Part shown: positions 15,447 through 24,523 of the stretch, one piece after another | Layout: every line of letters begins with the position of its first letter | Position numbering within the stretch: the stretch's first letter is position 1 | Assembly (NCBI GenBank): GCA_040758525.1 | Contig: JBFLVQ010000034.1 | Coordinates: forward strand, 1-30,757 | From: JBFLVQ01 sp040758525 | GTDB taxonomy: Bacteria > Acidobacteriota > Blastocatellia > Chloracidobacteriales > JADJPF01 | Reading direction: 5' to 3' | DNA: 30,757 nt | Program-made: the position numbers and the translations under genes | The notes under the pieces: generated by a model | What the model was told of the DNA's origin: nothing | The model's input: the letters and a program-made list of their open reading frames with translations, nothing else | The model's database searches: none

Positions 15447-15449
15447 TAA
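15363..15449 (+). CDS. Possible 28-aa membrane peptide
   Basis: ATG at 15363 opens a frame for a hydrophobic peptide: MGSKILIF, ALLLLIFELAVLLE, TCRNNS. It is one predicted transmembrane helix with a polar end. In copy A the corresponding codons still read LLIFELA-x-LL-x-x-C-x-N with some synonymous changes. This hints at past coding, but that frame is broken there. There is no good ribosome site, so it may not be expressed. Confidence 0.25.
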   Translation: MGSKILIFALLLLIFELAVLLETCRNNS

Positions 15450-15531
15450 TCACTTCTTAACTACTCCGCTAATCATACCTTGGCTTAATTTTAGCAATTC
15501 TTGTGAGGCTTTTACAAGATAGTGCTCTGCT

Positions 15532-15548
15532 TTGGCAGAAAAATTGCT
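15532..15548 (+). promoter_or_regulatory. Sigma-54 (-24/-12) promoter of the exopolysaccharide operon
   Basis: TTGGCAGAAAAATTGCT matches the RpoN consensus TTGGCAC-N5-TTGCA/T. The invariant GG (15534-15535) and GC (15546-15547) have the required ten bases between them. Transcription would start near 15559 and give a leader of about 75 bases before the first gene. PEP-CTERM-type exopolysaccharide loci are known to be controlled by the PrsK/PrsR two-component pair with RpoN, so the placement makes sense. Neither regulator gene is in the window. Confidence 0.68.
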
Positions 15549-15632
15549 CTAGCTAATGCGCAATTAAACGCGGCGCTATCGTGTCTAGGCTGCCGCAAGC
15601 TTGATTTGATCAACACGCGAAGGAGCCTACCT

Positions 15633-16259
15633 ATGAAGCGATTCTTACTTTGTCTGTTTACATCCATCTGTCTGTCAATAACTGTATTTGCTCAAGGCAC
15701 GCCGACAGACACGAAGGCAAACGCGAATGTAAACGTCAATGGTGTCTATGGCACAGCGGCAGGTCCCATTGATGACAATGATTATGTAATTGGTCCAGAG
15801 GATGTGCTCACTGTCTTTGTATGGAAGGAGCCTGAGTTGACACAAACTTTGGCAGTACGACCAGATGGTAAAATCTCCTTGCCATTACTCAATGATCTGG
15901 TAGCAAGTGGTCACACTACGCTAGAGCTAAAAGAGCAGATCCGCACTGGTCTTAAACAGTATATTGCTGAGCCAACCGTGACAGTAATTGTGCAATCTGC
16001 GCGTTCGCGCAAGGCAGCAATCATAGGTGAAGTAGGACGTCCAGGCGCATATCTACTAAATGGTCCGACTAATCTGCTCCATCTTATCTCAATGGCAGGC
16101 GGATTCCGCGATTTTGCTGCTACTGATAAGGTGAGTGTAATGCGCCAAGAGAATGGCAAGACAATCAAGTATAAGTTTAACTATCGCGAGTTTCTTAAGG
16201 GCAAAAACCTAGAACAGAATATTGAACTCAAGCCTGGTGACATTGTTGTCGTACCTTAA
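15633..16259 (+). CDS. Wza-type polysaccharide export protein (XrtA-system type)
   Basis: The start at 15633 is chosen over an upstream frame opening because AGGAG lies seven bases before it and a signal peptide follows (MKRFLLCLFTSICLSITVFA, cleavage before QG). The 208-aa product has a polysaccharide-export domain from residue ~50 (YVIGPEDVLTVFVWKEPELT, then VRPDGKISLPLLNDL). A SLBB domain follows (KAAIIGEVGRPGAYLL, then LLHLISMAGGF), and it ends with LKPGDIVVVP. It would form the outer-membrane/periplasmic export channel. It is short and lacks a long C-terminal helix, as in the PEP-CTERM-associated exporters. It is the first gene after the sigma-54 promoter and matches the Wzz-type protein two genes on. 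Confidence 0.88.
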   Translation: MKRFLLCLFTSICLSITVFAQGTPTDTKANANVNVNGVYGTAAGPIDDNDYVIGPEDVLTVFVWKEPELTQTLAVRPDGKISLPLLNDLVASGHTTLELKEQIRTGLKQYIAEPTVTVIVQSARSRKAAIIGEVGRPGAYLLNGPTNLLHLISMAGGFRDFAATDKVSVMRQENGKTIKYKFNYREFLKGKNLEQNIELKPGDIVVVP

Positions 16260-16306
16260 ACATTTGCTACATTGCCCAGCTTGGTAATTTGTATATGAGG
16301 CTAGCT

Positions 16307-17725
16307 ATGGCTGAAAAAAGAACTCTTATACATTTGAGACGGTGGTCTGCTGTCCTGCTCGCGCTGATAGTGCTAGGCGCTGCTGGATTAGCGGTGCGCG
16401 CGCAGTCGCCGCAGGCGAGCGTGCCAGCTCGTGCAACAACAGCAACAACCATCGATGGCACGACGGGTGTGCCGGTTGAACCGCCCGATTCTGAGATTGA
16501 TAACAACATAGAATCGGATGCGTTGACCGCCGTCTCCCCCACTGCGGGGGGAATCGATAGTGATATAGGGCGCCGCCGTAGTCGGCCAGAACGGCCTTAC
16601 TACTTTCTTGTTCAATATGCGCAACGTTATGATGATAATGTGTTGCTTGATGAAGCCGATCGGCTTAGTGACACAGTAGCTGTGCCTGAGTTTGGTTTTG
16701 GTGCACAGCGTATACGGTCGCGTAGCCTATTGCACGTCGATTATCGTGGTGGTGCTGAGATCTATCGCCGCTTCTCAGAATTTAATACTACTTTCCATTC
16801 TCTTTTTACCACCGCGGAATATGATCTGTCGAAGCGAACCACAATTTTTGTCAGCAACCATTTCTTGCGTCAACCTGGTCCAGCTCGCTTTGGCGCTTTA
16901 GCACTAGGCGGTACTGGTGCAGCGCTTAGTGTGCTTAAGCAGAATAATACTACTGTCAATGATCTTAGCGCAGGCTTTACTCGCTTATTAGATCGGCGCA
17001 CACGCTTACGTGCAGCCTATAGTTACACATTATCACGCTTCGCTGAACCAAGACTTGTTGATAGCAATGAGCAAGCATTAGAAATTGGTTATGAACATGA
17101 GGCAAATCGTCGATACAGTTATGAGTTGACCTATCGCTTTAGCCATCTCAGTAGCCATCTCAGTAGCAACAATAATTTCTTAACCAACTCTTTTATTCCC
17201 AGTTTTTCATATAGATCTTCAGCTAAGTTACGCCTGCGCCTAGGCGCTGGTCCACAACTAGTAAATGGACGAGAAAATAATAGTCTCTCTTGGGCCGCGC
17301 TGGCAGAGCTTGCCTATAGCCCATCACACTTCACTGCGCTGGCACTCAGGTATCGTGCTGGTGTAGGCACGGGCGGCGGACTAGCTACTGCGACGCGCAA
17401 CCAGACCCTCTTCGGCTCATTTGCACATATCTTTCGTAACAAGCTGCAGACAGAGTTTGGGCTTGGCTACACACGTGCGCGTGCTCTTGAGAGTCTATCC
17501 ATTCCATTTGCTACTGGCTCAGGTCTTGTCAATAAAGAAGTAGTCTTTGAGAGCACCTTGAGTTATCCAATCGCTGAACATGTAGCGATCTTCTTTGACT
17601 ATTCGCACGCCCGCCAGTTTGGAGATGCATTAAGCAGTGTAAAACGCAATCTTTTCTCTGCGGGAATCAGTTTTGATACACGGGTCTCGACACAACTGCC
17701 GCGATTGCGGTCTACGCGTCGATGA
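16307..17725 (+). CDS. Outer-membrane beta-barrel protein of the exopolysaccharide locus
   Basis: The ATG at 16307 is preferred because GAGG is six bases upstream; in-frame TTG (16289) and ATG (16295) starts are possible. The 472-aa product has a signal peptide ending AVRAQ and a low-complexity Thr/Ala/Pro stretch. After that come alternating aromatic and polar strands typical of a barrel (YYFLVQYAQRYDDNVLLDE, then LLHVDYRGGAEIYRRF), ending FSAGISFDTR. It resembles the TIGR03016-like outer-membrane proteins associated with PEP-CTERM/XrtA systems. A 12-base tandem duplication (17141-17164) gives a doubled SHLS in a loop. The role may be outer-membrane passage or secretion of the polymer, inferred from position. 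Confidence 0.75.
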   Translation: MAEKRTLIHLRRWSAVLLALIVLGAAGLAVRAQSPQASVPARATTATTIDGTTGVPVEPPDSEIDNNIESDALTAVSPTAGGIDSDIGRRRSRPERPYYFLVQYAQRYDDNVLLDEADRLSDTVAVPEFGFGAQRIRSRSLLHVDYRGGAEIYRRFSEFNTTFHSLFTTAEYDLSKRTTIFVSNHFLRQPGPARFGALALGGTGAALSVLKQNNTTVNDLSAGFTRLLDRRTRLRAAYSYTLSRFAEPRLVDSNEQALEIGYEHEANRRYSYELTYRFSHLSSHLSSNNNFLTNSFIPSFSYRSSAKLRLRLGAGPQLVNGRENNSLSWAALAELAYSPSHFTALALRYRAGVGTGGGLATATRNQTLFGSFAHIFRNKLQTEFGLGYTRARALESLSIPFATGSGLVNKEVVFESTLSYPIAEHVAIFFDYSHARQFGDALSSVKRNLFSAGISFDTRVSTQLPRLRSTRR

Positions 17726-17749
17726 CCATAAATGATCGCGCCTGTGCGC

Positions 17750-17759
17750 GAGGAGGTGA
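17750..17759 (+). promoter_or_regulatory. Full-length Shine-Dalgarno site fixing a GTG start
   Basis: AGGAGGTGAT is an extended match to the 16S anti-Shine-Dalgarno. It lies six bases before GTG at 17766, so the chain-length gene starts with GTG. Confidence 0.8.
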
Positions 17760-17765
17760 TTAATC

Positions 17766-19265
17766 GTGGTCAATAGAGAGATCACACTTGATTACATACT
17801 GCAAGCGCTACGTCGCCGCAGGTACTCCATTGTCTTGCCAGCAACGGTCATTACTACTGCTGCTATTGTGTTTGCATTGATCTTACCAAATGTCTATCTG
17901 TCGGAAACCGTGATTCTTGTTGAGCCACAACAGTCGGTGGAGAATACCGGCGGGAGACCTTCGGTAACAATATCAGTGGAGCGCGACCGCCTTAATACAC
18001 TCTCGCAGCAGATCCTTAGCCGCAGCCGTCTAGAGCAGATCATCAGTCAATATGGTCTATATGGACAAGCTGCTATGGAAGAGCGTGTAGGTAGTATGCG
18101 AGAAGATATCAAGCTTGAAGTAATGCGTCCAGATCAGACTACATCCAATGTGAGTTCCTTTAAGATCACATATCAGCATTATGATCCGCGCGTTGCCACA
18201 GAAGTAGCGAATCGGCTGGCCTCGCTCTTTATTGAAGAGAATACTACTGCGCGTGAACGTATGCTGGGTGACCGATCACGCTTCCTTGATGAGCAACTGG
18301 CACAGGCGAAGACTAAACTTGATGAACAAGAGCAGCGTGTACAAGAGTTCAAGGAGAGTAATCTCAGCGAACTGCCAGAACAGCGCGATGCTAATCTAAA
18401 GATGCTGGAACAATTGAATGCACAGCTAATGGCAAATAATGATGCGATTAATCGTGCTGAGCAGCAACGCCTCTACATAGAGACAATGCTAGCACAATAT
18501 CGCGCTGCGCCATCGCCTGTGCGCACACGCTCTAGTGAACCACCGATCTTGCGCGCTCCTACTGCCATTGAGCGCCAGCTTGATGAACTGAAAGGGCATT
18601 TGGCAGAACTGCGCAGCAAGTACACTGATCATCATCCTGATGTAGTGCGCGCCAATATACAGATTACAGAGTTAGAGCGTAAACGTGCCAACGAGTCAGC
18701 AGCCTCTACATCAAAGACTTCTAATACATCTACTACACCAGACAGTACAAGCGTCGATATTGCTCCAGAAGTCTTTGCCACCGTTGCCCAGCTAAACAGC
18801 CAATTACGCTCAATACGGGCTGAGATACAACAACGCAATAGTGATCAGGCCCGCTTGCAGGATCAAATGAACTCCTATCGAGCCCGTGTAGAACTTTCTC
18901 CTGCACTAGATCAACAACTTACTGTCTTGACGCGCGACTATAATGTAGCCAAGGAAAATTATACTGCTCTCTACAACGAGAAGCTCTCTTCACAGATGGC
19001 GCAGGACTTGGAAAGTAAACAGAAAGCGATGCTCTTTCATGTGCTAGATCCTGCTAAGCAGCCAGAAAAACCTTATAAACCTAATCGTCCGCTGGTTGTC
19101 CTAATAGGGCTCTGCTTAGGATTAGCAGCCGGTTTAGGCTTTGCCTTCTATCGTGAATTTGTTGATGAGACTCTGCGCACAGAGAAGGAGCTAGAGATGG
19201 CGATTGGTCTAGATGTGCTTGCTACTATCCCAATGGTGCGGGAAGCCGGCAATATCGCACAGTAA
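17766..19265 (+). CDS. Wzz/GumC-type polysaccharide chain-length determinant
   Basis: The 499-aa inner-membrane co-polymerase has a first transmembrane helix at residues ~20-40 (IVLPATVITTAAIVFALIL). A large periplasmic part is largely coiled coil (~165-410), and a second helix lies at ~443-463 (VVLIGLCLGLAAGLGFAFY). The tail is short (VDETLRTEKELEMAIGLDVL) with no kinase domain, so the kinase partner is the separate CpsD-type protein two genes downstream. Length and pattern fit the XrtA-associated chain-length determinant. It controls polymer length and bridges to the outer-membrane exporter. The gene begins with GTG behind a perfect ribosome site. It has no evident defects. Confidence 0.9.
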   Translation: MVNREITLDYILQALRRRRYSIVLPATVITTAAIVFALILPNVYLSETVILVEPQQSVENTGGRPSVTISVERDRLNTLSQQILSRSRLEQIISQYGLYGQAAMEERVGSMREDIKLEVMRPDQTTSNVSSFKITYQHYDPRVATEVANRLASLFIEENTTARERMLGDRSRFLDEQLAQAKTKLDEQEQRVQEFKESNLSELPEQRDANLKMLEQLNAQLMANNDAINRAEQQRLYIETMLAQYRAAPSPVRTRSSEPPILRAPTAIERQLDELKGHLAELRSKYTDHHPDVVRANIQITELERKRANESAASTSKTSNTSTTPDSTSVDIAPEVFATVAQLNSQLRSIRAEIQQRNSDQARLQDQMNSYRARVELSPALDQQLTVLTRDYNVAKENYTALYNEKLSSQMAQDLESKQKAMLFHVLDPAKQPEKPYKPNRPLVVLIGLCLGLAAGLGFAFYREFVDETLRTEKELEMAIGLDVLATIPMVREAGNIAQ

Positions 19266-19288
19266 CCGAAGAGAAGAAGTGAGGATGC

Positions 19289-20302
19289 ATGTATCAAGAA
19301 TTCTATGGATTGACAGAGAACCCATTTAGCCTTACCCCGGATCCCAAGTACCTCTTTTTTACCCCTAGACATCAGGAGGCACTGGCGCAACTCTTCTACG
19401 GTATTACTGAGCGTAAGGGTTTTATGGTTTTGATTGGCGAGGTTGGCACAGGCAAGACACTACTACTCAACAAGCTGCTAGATGCTCTTAATGATCAAAA
19501 TATTCTCTCCGCCTATATCTTCAATCCGGCGATGACAACAAGAGATCTATTCGAATATGTAGCTGCCGACTTTGGTCTGGAGTGCAATGTAGGTTCAAAG
19601 AGTCAGTTCTTATTACAGCTCAATAACCTACTAATTGAGCGTTATCGCCGCAACCAGATCACTGTATTGATCGTTGATGAGGCACAAAATCTCAACTTCG
19701 ATGTGTTGGAAGAGTTACGTATGCTCACCAACCTTGAGACAACACGTGATAAGCTGCTGCAGATCGTATTAGCAGGTCAACCAGAACTTGCTACTAAACT
19801 CGATCATCCTTCATTACGTCAGATCAAACAACGTATTGCACTACGTCACCGACTTAAGCCTCTCACCTATGAGCAGACACACGACTATATACGTGCGCGT
19901 CTTGCCATTGCCGGCAGACAAGGCGAATTACCATTTAGTGAATCAGCCATCAACAAGGTTTATGAACTTAGTGGTGGTATACCGCGTCTTATCAATAATC
20001 TTTGTGACAATGCACTACTCACAGGTTTTGTTTACAACCAACCGATCATCGAATCATCGGTAATTTGTGAGGTTGCAGAGGATCTACAACTTGGTCAGTT
20101 ATCACAGGCCACTGCGCCTGCTCTTGCCCCAATCACACCGACAATACCGCTCGCATCGATTCAAGCGCTGCCATACAGGTTTGCCCGTATAGGTTACTTG
20201 TTGCGGCTGTGCGAAAAGTTATGGCGCTCTACCCGTAGCATAGTGCTAGCGCAAATAGCACGTGTGCGCAATAGGATGGGTTTTGCGAAAGGAGAGTTAT
20301 GA
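19289..20302 (+). CDS. XrtA-associated ExeA-like AAA ATPase
   Basis: The 337-aa protein begins MYQEFYGLTENPFSLTPDPK, a signature of ExeA/GspA-like ATPases found in PEP-CTERM/XrtA exopolysaccharide loci. Walker A GEVGTGKT is at 50-57 and Walker B VLIVDEA at 126-132. An arginine-containing GGIPRLINNLCDNALL follows in the C-terminal AAA lid. The last ~80 residues are Pro/Ala-rich with a hydrophobic stretch and a basic end, possibly a membrane tether. It probably powers or organises the secretion machinery; the exact role is not known. The stop overlaps the next start by four bases. Confidence 0.88.
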   Translation: MYQEFYGLTENPFSLTPDPKYLFFTPRHQEALAQLFYGITERKGFMVLIGEVGTGKTLLLNKLLDALNDQNILSAYIFNPAMTTRDLFEYVAADFGLECNVGSKSQFLLQLNNLLIERYRRNQITVLIVDEAQNLNFDVLEELRMLTNLETTRDKLLQIVLAGQPELATKLDHPSLRQIKQRIALRHRLKPLTYEQTHDYIRARLAIAGRQGELPFSESAINKVYELSGGIPRLINNLCDNALLTGFVYNQPIIESSVICEVAEDLQLGQLSQATAPALAPITPTIPLASIQALPYRFARIGYLLRLCEKLWRSTRSIVLAQIARVRNRMGFAKGEL

Positions 20303-21228
20303 GCAAAATTTTTGCTGCGCTCAAGAAAGCCAAGAAAGAGCAGGCGGAAACACTCTTTCAGCCATCTACCGAGAAAGAGAGTGAGGCATCTGCGTTAAAG
20401 CCTTTCAACACACCACCGCCAGTAGAAAATAGTTCCACTGCTTCAGTCACTAATGTAGAGAAAGTCGAGCCTACATCAATAGCCAGTGTGCCGGCGCCTA
20501 GCACACCGCGTATACGCGCTAAAACTAGTAATCACCTGCAGGTTACCTTACTACCAGAACGTGGTAACTTGGTAGTACTAGGACAATCTTCGCCGGCTCG
20601 TGATCAGTTTGCTGGCCTATGTGCAAAACTGTCTGTGCTACGACACGAACAGGGCATGCAGACTGTCTGTGTCACCAGTTCTGTGATGCAAGAGGGAAAG
20701 ACGTTTGTCGCTACTAACCTTGCCCTCGCGCTCGCTGCTGAGAGCGAGTCAGGCGCTATACTAGTTGATTGCGATCTGCGCAATCCTTCTGTACATCGCG
20801 CCTTTGGTATACGTGATACAACTGGGCTAGCAGATTTTTTACGCTCTGATCGTACCAATATTGATGCGATCATCATTGATACAGATCGGCGACTCGCATG
20901 TATTCCAGTGGGGCATATTCCTGATAATCCGCTCTCACTACTCGACTCTGAGAAGATGAAATGGCTTATTGCACAACTGCGTGAACGCTACTCCTTCGTA
21001 ATTCTGGATGTGCCGCCTACTGCGCCACTTGCTGATGCTGATATATTGGCCTCGTTGTCTGATGGAGTACTCTTTGTTGTACGTGCAGGATTAACGCCAC
21101 TTACACTAGTAAAACGTTCACTCAAAATGCTTGGCAAGCGAGCCCTGCTGGGCACCGTGCTCAATGGTGTGAAGGAGTTGCCAAATTATAGCTATGGCTA
21201 CGGACAGACGAGCAAGCAAGTGAGTTGA
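20299..21228 (+). CDS. CpsD/CapB-type tyrosine autokinase of the exopolysaccharide system
   Basis: The 309-aa protein has the N-terminal MSKIFAALKKAKKE helix common in the PEP-CTERM-associated autokinases and a variable linker to ~75. The BY-kinase core has Walker A SSVMQEGKT (127-135), Walker A' LVDCD (155-159) and Walker B FVILDVPP (233-240). The C-terminus holds a Tyr cluster, Y297-S-Y299-G-Y301, the expected autophosphorylation site. It would act in the cytosol with the Wzz-type protein, whose own C-terminus lacks a kinase, cycling phosphorylation to control polymer length. Start and upstream stop overlap (ATGA) behind AAAGGAGAG. Confidence 0.92.
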   Translation: MSKIFAALKKAKKEQAETLFQPSTEKESEASALKPFNTPPPVENSSTASVTNVEKVEPTSIASVPAPSTPRIRAKTSNHLQVTLLPERGNLVVLGQSSPARDQFAGLCAKLSVLRHEQGMQTVCVTSSVMQEGKTFVATNLALALAAESESGAILVDCDLRNPSVHRAFGIRDTTGLADFLRSDRTNIDAIIIDTDRRLACIPVGHIPDNPLSLLDSEKMKWLIAQLRERYSFVILDVPPTAPLADADILASLSDGVLFVVRAGLTPLTLVKRSLKMLGKRALLGTVLNGVKELPNYSYGYGQTSKQVS

Positions 21229-21288
21229 ACGGATAATGGAAACTCTTTCTAAATTGACAATACCAGGTAATGGGGTAAGGCAAGGGAA

Positions 21289-22671
21289 ATGTTCTCAGGT
21301 TCGTATGGTGGCAGATCAACCTTCTTGTTACTAAGTGAAAATCTCGCCTTGATGATCTCAACATTTGTTGCGGCATTGATCAAGCTGGGAATAGCCGATG
21401 GGATTTTCAAACTACATTTTAGTGTAGGCAAGGCATTATTTGCTGCTCTGGTGTTTCAAGTCTGTCTATATTTTTATGATCTTTATGATCTAAATGTGCA
21501 TGCCAGCGGGGTTGAATTGGCGCGTAAGCTTGCTACCGCGCTACTAGTAGCAGCATTGTTGCTCGGTGTCATCTACTCTATATTTCCCAACCTTATGGTG
21601 ATACCAGGTATATGGCCATTAAGCGCAGTGATCGCATTGGTAATACTCTACAGTTGGCGTGTCTGGATCGAGGTGATAAATCGTATCCCTGGTATAGGCT
21701 CCTTACTGCTTATTGTCGGCACCGGTGAACTAGCCGTTTCGCTGGCTAGGGAGATACAGGCACAACCCACATTAGGGATCAAGGTATGTGGTTTCCTAGG
21801 TGAAGAGACTGTGCAGGCAGATGAGTTATTTGTCGATTCCCAGGTACTAGGCACAATTGACAACATAGATACAATGGCTGCGCGCTATAGCATCACACAT
21901 ATTGTTATTGCATTACGTGATCGGCGTGGCCGTCTGCCTGTAGAAACACTGCTCAACCTAAAGTTAGGTGGGGTGATCATTGAAGAAGGGGCTTCGCTCT
22001 ACGAGCGCATCACTGGCAAACTACCAGTTGAGGAGTTGAACCCTAGCTACTTAGTCTTTTCATCTGGCTTTCGTATCTCCAAGCTTACTCTGGTCTACCA
22101 GCGTGTCTTCTCAATTATCTTCTCATTTGTAGGACTTGTATTGAGTATGCCACTGCTACTATTTATTGCGATTGCAATCAAATTGGATTCACGCGGGCCG
22201 ATCTTTTTCCAACAAGAGCGGGTAGGAAAATATGGGCGTATCTTTAAGTTGATAAAATTTCGCTCGATGTATGTTGATGCTGAAGCAGGCACTGGACCAG
22301 TTTGGGCACAGGCCGATGATCCTCGTGTGACACGTGTAGGTCGCTTTATACGTCGTACCCGTCTAGATGAACTTCCCCAGTTTATTAATGTACTCAAAGG
22401 TGACTTAAATTTTGTTGGCCCACGTCCTGAACGATCTTATTTTGTTGATCAATTACAGACACTTATTCCTTATTACACCCTGCGTCATATGATCAAACCT
22501 GGTCTGACGGGGTGGGCACAAGTGAAATACCCTTATGGTGCAACTATCGAGGAGGCTCGTGAAAAACTTGAGTACGATCTCTATTACATCAAGAACATGT
22601 CAATCCTACTAGACTTGGCAATCATCTTTCATACAGTGAAGACCGTGCTGCTAGGACGAGGTGCACGTTAA
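21289..22671 (+). CDS. Initiating undecaprenyl-phosphate sugar phosphotransferase
   Basis: This 460-aa polyisoprenyl-phosphate hexose-1-phosphate transferase has four N-terminal transmembrane helices (about 14-36, 47-66, 84-100, 108-126). A Rossmann-like CoA-binding-type domain with GTGELAVSLAREI follows (145-156), then a fifth membrane segment (273-297) and the catalytic domain. In the latter are RGPIFFQQERVGK (302-314), KFRSM (323-327), LDELPQF (359-365) and VGPRPE (376-381). It places the first sugar phosphate on undecaprenyl phosphate at the inner membrane. Overall layout matches the sugar transferases associated with PEP-CTERM/EpsH systems. Which sugar is used is not readable; glmS and a HexNAc-type dehydrogenase next door suggest an amino sugar. 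Confidence 0.9.
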   Translation: MFSGSYGGRSTFLLLSENLALMISTFVAALIKLGIADGIFKLHFSVGKALFAALVFQVCLYFYDLYDLNVHASGVELARKLATALLVAALLLGVIYSIFPNLMVIPGIWPLSAVIALVILYSWRVWIEVINRIPGIGSLLLIVGTGELAVSLAREIQAQPTLGIKVCGFLGEETVQADELFVDSQVLGTIDNIDTMAARYSITHIVIALRDRRGRLPVETLLNLKLGGVIIEEGASLYERITGKLPVEELNPSYLVFSSGFRISKLTLVYQRVFSIIFSFVGLVLSMPLLLFIAIAIKLDSRGPIFFQQERVGKYGRIFKLIKFRSMYVDAEAGTGPVWAQADDPRVTRVGRFIRRTRLDELPQFINVLKGDLNFVGPRPERSYFVDQLQTLIPYYTLRHMIKPGLTGWAQVKYPYGATIEEAREKLEYDLYYIKNMSILLDLAIIFHTVKTVLLGRGAR

Positions 22672-22680
22672 GGAGAGATT

Positions 22681-24495
22681 ATGTGTGGAATTGTTGGCTA
22701 TATAGGCAAACGAGATGCAGTCACAGTACTACTTGATGGATTGAAGCGGTTAGAGTATCGCGGCTATGACTCGGCTGGTCTTGCTGTAGGTGTAAATGGT
22801 GAGTTGGTATTTCACAAATCTGAAGGCAAGCTAGGTAGGTTGGAAAACTTGTTACGTGAGCGCGGTTTTTATACCAATTACGGTATAGGTCATACTCGCT
22901 GGGCTACACATGGGCGGCCCTCGACAGAAAATGCGCATCCACATACTGATTGCAAAGGTACGATCGCTGTTGTTCATAATGGTATTATTGAGAACTATCT
23001 GGAACTGAAGCGAAGTCTCATTGCAGAAGGCCATCGTTTCCAATCTGAAACCGATACAGAGACAATCGTACACCTTATTGAGAAGTATCTGGTTGGTGAC
23101 CTGAGGGGGGCTGTATGTGCGGCAGTAGCGCAACTGCAAGGGAGTTTTGCCATTGCAGTAGTGAGTAAATATGCGCCTGGGCGTATTATCGCGGCACGTC
23201 GCTTCAGCCCGCTGGTAGTAGGGCTAGGTAAGGGTGAATATCTGATTGCTTCGGATATTCCTGCAATTCTTCCACATACTCGTGACGAGATATTTATTGA
23301 AGATGATGAATTAGTAGAGTTGAGTGCGGATGGTGTCGAAATTACTAATCTAAGCACAGGCAAGCCAGTCAAGAAACAGATTGAGCGTATTAGCTGGTCG
23401 GCAGGACAGGTAGAGAAGAGTGGTTATGACCACTTTATGCTCAAAGAGATTCATGAACAACCGGCTGCACTACGCGAAACAATGCTAAATCGTATAGTAG
23501 GTACAGAAGTAAATTTGAGTGGGCTGACACATATAGATATAGCAAAGATCAACACAATACAGATCGTGGCCTGCGGTACTTCTTATCATGCAGGACTGGT
23601 AGGCAAATACTTGATTGAAGCACTCGCTAATATACCTGTGGAAGTAGAATTAGCCTCAGAGTATCGCTATCGTAAGATTATTTGTAATGAGCGAACATTG
23701 GTTCTGCCAATAAGTCAGTCGGGTGAGACAGCCGACACAATTGCTGCTGTTAAAGAAGCACGTAGACGTGGCTGTGCAGTGCTAGGCATCTGTAATGTTA
23801 TTGGTTCAAGCGTTACACGCCTATCTGATGACTGCATCTACACAAAAGCTGGTCCTGAGATCGGAGTTGCTTCTACAAAAGCTTTTACTGCACAACTTGC
23901 TGCACTCTGCCTATTTGCCCTACATTGTGGCAAACTGCGTGGTCATATAAGTACAACTGAAGAGGCAGAGTTAGTAACCGCACTCAAGCGGTTACCAAGT
24001 GATCTAGAGCATGCGCTGGCTTGTGAGGCAGAAATAGCAATACTAGCGCACAAGTACAAGGAAGTTGCTACTTTTCTCTACCTAGGCCGTTGGATCAACT
24101 ATCCTGTGGCACTTGAAGGAGCGCTCAAACTTAAGGAGATCGCTTACATCAATGCACAAGGATATGCTGCCGGTGAGATGAAGCATGGGCCAATTGCATT
24201 AGTCGAGAAGGGTGTACCGGTAATTGTGTTAGCGCCGCATAATCATGTCTATGAGAAGGTCTGCAGCAACATTTCAGAGGTGCGTGCGCGTGCTGGAGAG
24301 GTGATCGCGATCGTCGAAGCGAACGATATTCCAGCAGGTGTGACACATACCATAGTATTGCCACATACACATACATTGCTGGCACCAATACTACAAGTGG
24401 TACCGCTACAGTTACTCGCTTATCACACTGCCGTGTTAAAGGGTTGTGATGTAGATCAGCCACGCAACTTAGCTAAAAGTGTAACAGTAGAATGA
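22681..24495 (+). CDS. glmS: Glutamine--fructose-6-phosphate aminotransferase
   Basis: The 604-aa protein converts fructose-6-phosphate and glutamine to glucosamine-6-phosphate, the first step toward UDP-GlcNAc. Cys2 is the N-terminal nucleophile. HTRWATHG (71-78) and HNGIIENY (99-106) belong to the glutaminase domain. Two SIS domains follow, with ACGTSYHAG and LPISQSGETADT. The C-terminus DQPRNLAKSVTVE is the usual GlmS ending. Length is normal and no key residue is missing. It starts nine bases after the sugar transferase behind AAGGAGAG, so it is embedded in the exopolysaccharide operon. It may be a second, dedicated copy; the housekeeping copy cannot be seen here. Confidence 0.95.
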   Translation: MCGIVGYIGKRDAVTVLLDGLKRLEYRGYDSAGLAVGVNGELVFHKSEGKLGRLENLLRERGFYTNYGIGHTRWATHGRPSTENAHPHTDCKGTIAVVHNGIIENYLELKRSLIAEGHRFQSETDTETIVHLIEKYLVGDLRGAVCAAVAQLQGSFAIAVVSKYAPGRIIAARRFSPLVVGLGKGEYLIASDIPAILPHTRDEIFIEDDELVELSADGVEITNLSTGKPVKKQIERISWSAGQVEKSGYDHFMLKEIHEQPAALRETMLNRIVGTEVNLSGLTHIDIAKINTIQIVACGTSYHAGLVGKYLIEALANIPVEVELASEYRYRKIICNERTLVLPISQSGETADTIAAVKEARRRGCAVLGICNVIGSSVTRLSDDCIYTKAGPEIGVASTKAFTAQLAALCLFALHCGKLRGHISTTEEAELVTALKRLPSDLEHALACEAEIAILAHKYKEVATFLYLGRWINYPVALEGALKLKEIAYINAQGYAAGEMKHGPIALVEKGVPVIVLAPHNHVYEKVCSNISEVRARAGEVIAIVEANDIPAGVTHTIVLPHTHTLLAPILQVVPLQLLAYHTAVLKGCDVDQPRNLAKSVTVE

Positions 24496-24523
24496 ACGAC
24501 AAAGAACAGAGAAGGGAAGTAAC

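Larger units (their letters stand above)
15071..15531. other. Leader region of the exopolysaccharide operon
   Basis: It contains a perfect dyad ATATCA-AGAT-TGATAT (15100-15115), repeat copy B (15345-15446) and a hairpin TCTTGT/ACAAGA (15499-15519) twelve bases before the -24 element. Enhancer sites for a sigma-54 activator would be expected here, but I cannot identify one with confidence. Confidence 0.4.

Noticed and set aside
15522..15632. 37-residue N-terminal extension of the export protein
   Set aside because: It would begin upstream of the sigma-54 promoter, and a good ribosome site plus signal peptide mark 15633 as the start.
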